A stretch of 33,768 nucleotides of DNA from Pseudomonadota bacterium (GTDB taxonomy: Bacteria > Pseudomonadota > Gammaproteobacteria > Steroidobacterales > GCA-2729495). Positions 32,487 to 33,768 of the stretch are shown here, in pieces; position 1 is the stretch's first letter; each line of letters begins with the position of its first letter. The DNA lies in the NCBI GenBank assembly GCA_963205295.1, contig CAUJIY010000057.1, positions 1 through 33,768 on the forward strand. The letters run 5' to 3'. A program made the position numbers and the translations under genes. The notes under the pieces were generated by a model, which worked only from the letters and a program-made list of their open reading frames with translations, ran no database searches and was not told the origin of the DNA.

Positions 32487-33656
32487 TCACCGCCGGCGCA
32501 GGCTCCGCGCGGCGAGACCCGCAAATCCCGTGAGGAGCAGCCAGCCCGCGGCCGGAGCGGGCACGACCTGGGTGGCGCGGAAGGCGTGCAGCACGCCGCC
32601 GATGCGCCCCTGGCCGACGATGGTGCCGCTGTCGTTGATGTCCGTCGCGGTGAGCAGCGTCCAGGCAGCATCGGAGCCCGGGTCGAGCAGCGTGTTCAGG
32701 TCATAGAGCGTGCCTGCGGTGTAGAGCAGCGGGATTCCGTCGGGCGACACGGCCTGGTAGCCGACCACGTCGCCGCTCGCGTTGATGTCGCCCGGCACGC
32801 AGGTATTCAGGTTGCCGTTCACGCCGACGTAGCCGATGTCGGTGACGGTGGGCGTCGCACCGGTGGTGACGAAGACGCAGCGGCCGCGGCCGCCGGCGAC
32901 GCGCTGGGCCAGCACGACGCCGGCTTCGTTGATGCCGGTGGCGAGCGTGAGATTGTCGAAGATGCCGACCCCGGCAAGGATGCTGTTGAGGGACACCGGT
33001 GCCGACAGCGCGCTCTGCCAGATCAGCGCCTGGCTCGGCAGGCAGTTGATGCCGCCCGAGGCATAGCCGACGATCTGGCCGCTGCTGTTGATGTCGCGCG
33101 CGTCGGAGTCGGTGCAGGCACCGAACGTCCCGAGGTCGCGGATCACGCCACCCTGCCAGCTGAAGGCGTGGAAGTTGCCGGTATTGGCGTCGGACGCCCA
33201 GGCGCGGCCGACGACCTGGTCGCTGTCGCTGACCGCATTGCCGACGCTCGCGAGCGTGCTCGCCGGCGTGCCGGTGCCGAGCTTGCCGATGTTGGTGAGC
33301 GTCGTACCGTCCCAGAAGTGTGCGGTGCCTCCGGTACTGATACCCGGCGACAGGAAACCGGCGACGGTGGTCAGGTGGCCGGCGGCGTTGATGCCGTTGG
33401 CCGTGCTCGTCTGCTGGCCGATCGCGGTCGCTAGGCTGGTCGGTGTGGTGCCCGTCCACAGCACGGCGTTGAAGAAGCCCGTGCCGATGCGCGAGGTACC
33501 GGTGACCTGGCCGGCGTTGTTGATGGCGAGCGCGTTGCTGTTGTCGTCGCCCGACAGCACGCCCAGGTCTTCGACGGTGTAGAGCGGCGCGGCGTGGGTC
33601 GCATGGACGGCGGCGAGCGCCGCGATGGCGACGGTGGTGACGGAGAATCTGCGCAT
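32487..33656 (-). CDS. HAF-repeat-like exported protein with VPxPA-CTERM-type sorting tail
   Basis: The ATG at 33656 follows AGGGGG and gives 389 residues. A signal peptide (VTTVAIAALAAVHATHA) is followed by repeats of the HAF type: YTVEDLGVLSGDDNSNALAI, INNAGQVTG, INSSGQIVGYA, INASGDVVGYQ, INDSGTIVGQG. The C-terminus has the exosortase-type tail: VVPAPAAGWLLLTGFAGLAA, a hydrophobic helix, then RRR. Such proteins are cut and released or anchored by an exosortase, usually in exopolysaccharide-producing bacteria. No exosortase gene is in the window. The upstream 112 bp hold no strong promoter I can name. Confidence 0.9.
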   Translation of the reverse strand: MRRFSVTTVAIAALAAVHATHAAPLYTVEDLGVLSGDDNSNALAINNAGQVTGTSRIGTGFFNAVLWTGTTPTSLATAIGQQTSTANGINAAGHLTTVAGFLSPGISTGGTAHFWDGTTLTNIGKLGTGTPASTLASVGNAVSDSDQVVGRAWASDANTGNFHAFSWQGGVIRDLGTFGACTDSDARDINSSGQIVGYASGGINCLPSQALIWQSALSAPVSLNSILAGVGIFDNLTLATGINEAGVVLAQRVAGGRGRCVFVTTGATPTVTDIGYVGVNGNLNTCVPGDINASGDVVGYQAVSPDGIPLLYTAGTLYDLNTLLDPGSDAAWTLLTATDINDSGTIVGQGRIGGVLHAFRATQVVPAPAAGWLLLTGFAGLAARSLRRR

Positions 33657-33768
33657 GGCGGAACCCCCTGGGGCGAACCGGCTGCGGGTCGGCGCCGGGC
33701 GCCCGTTGTTCTTGTTCGTTCTGCGGATCAGTCTCGGCCGATCTCCATGAGGAATCAAGGTGTCCCAC

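Overview
The window is a high-GC bacterial chromosome segment, most likely from a gammaproteobacterium of the Xanthomonadales/Nevskiales/Steroidobacter kind. This is inferred from the conserved pilMNOPQ-aroK-aroB order, the rph/rdgB/yicC neighbourhood, a bifunctional class A penicillin-binding protein divergent from pilM, a zinc-ribbon L31, and a surface protein with a VPxPA-type C-terminal sorting tail. Genus cannot be fixed from the sequence alone.

Region 1 (1-20133) is mainly core genome. On the minus strand, pilM-pilN-pilO-pilP-pilQ (type IV pilus alignment complex and secretin) is followed by a large Ig-like lipoprotein gene and its terminator. Then come aroK-aroB-dgt and pyrF, and an unrecognised AT-richer gene at the left edge. 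Divergent from pilM, on the plus strand, are the PBP1A gene and a nucleotidyltransferase-like gene, the latter overlapping the convergent gltA by 25 bp. rpmE, an inverted pair of consensus DnaA boxes, rdgB, rph and a PP2C phosphatase follow on the minus strand, with yicC divergent from them.

The most interesting regulatory element lies in the leader of pilM. The minus strand of about 11513-11630 carries the conserved core of a GEMM-I (cyclic-di-GMP-I) riboswitch. The type IV pilus machinery, and perhaps the downstream lipoprotein, may therefore be controlled directly by a second messenger at RNA level.

Region 2 (about 20111-30499) is an accessory island. A 26-bp repeat (one mismatch) that includes the last codons and stop of yicC recurs at 30474-30499, which looks like attL/attR of an element inserted at the 3' end of yicC. 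The island carries an HTH antitoxin-like/PIN/pRiA4b-like operon, a complete type I restriction-modification system in the order hsdR-hsdS-hsdM, a relaxase, a divergent AlpA-type regulator, and a ParD/ParE-like toxin-antitoxin pair. I find no integrase, so it looks like a mobilizable element that is decayed or helper-dependent.

Region 3 (30500-33768) contains more accessory material. There is an EVE-like/HNH endonuclease gene with a single-base frameshift near its 3' end, and a remnant of a DUF4143-type ATPase gene behind a perfect 16-bp palindrome. An operator-like inverted repeat precedes a 13-codon reading frame and a SAM-dependent methyltransferase. The window ends with a HAF-repeat-like surface protein bearing a VPxPA-CTERM-like tail. 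No rRNA, tRNA or CRISPR array was found.
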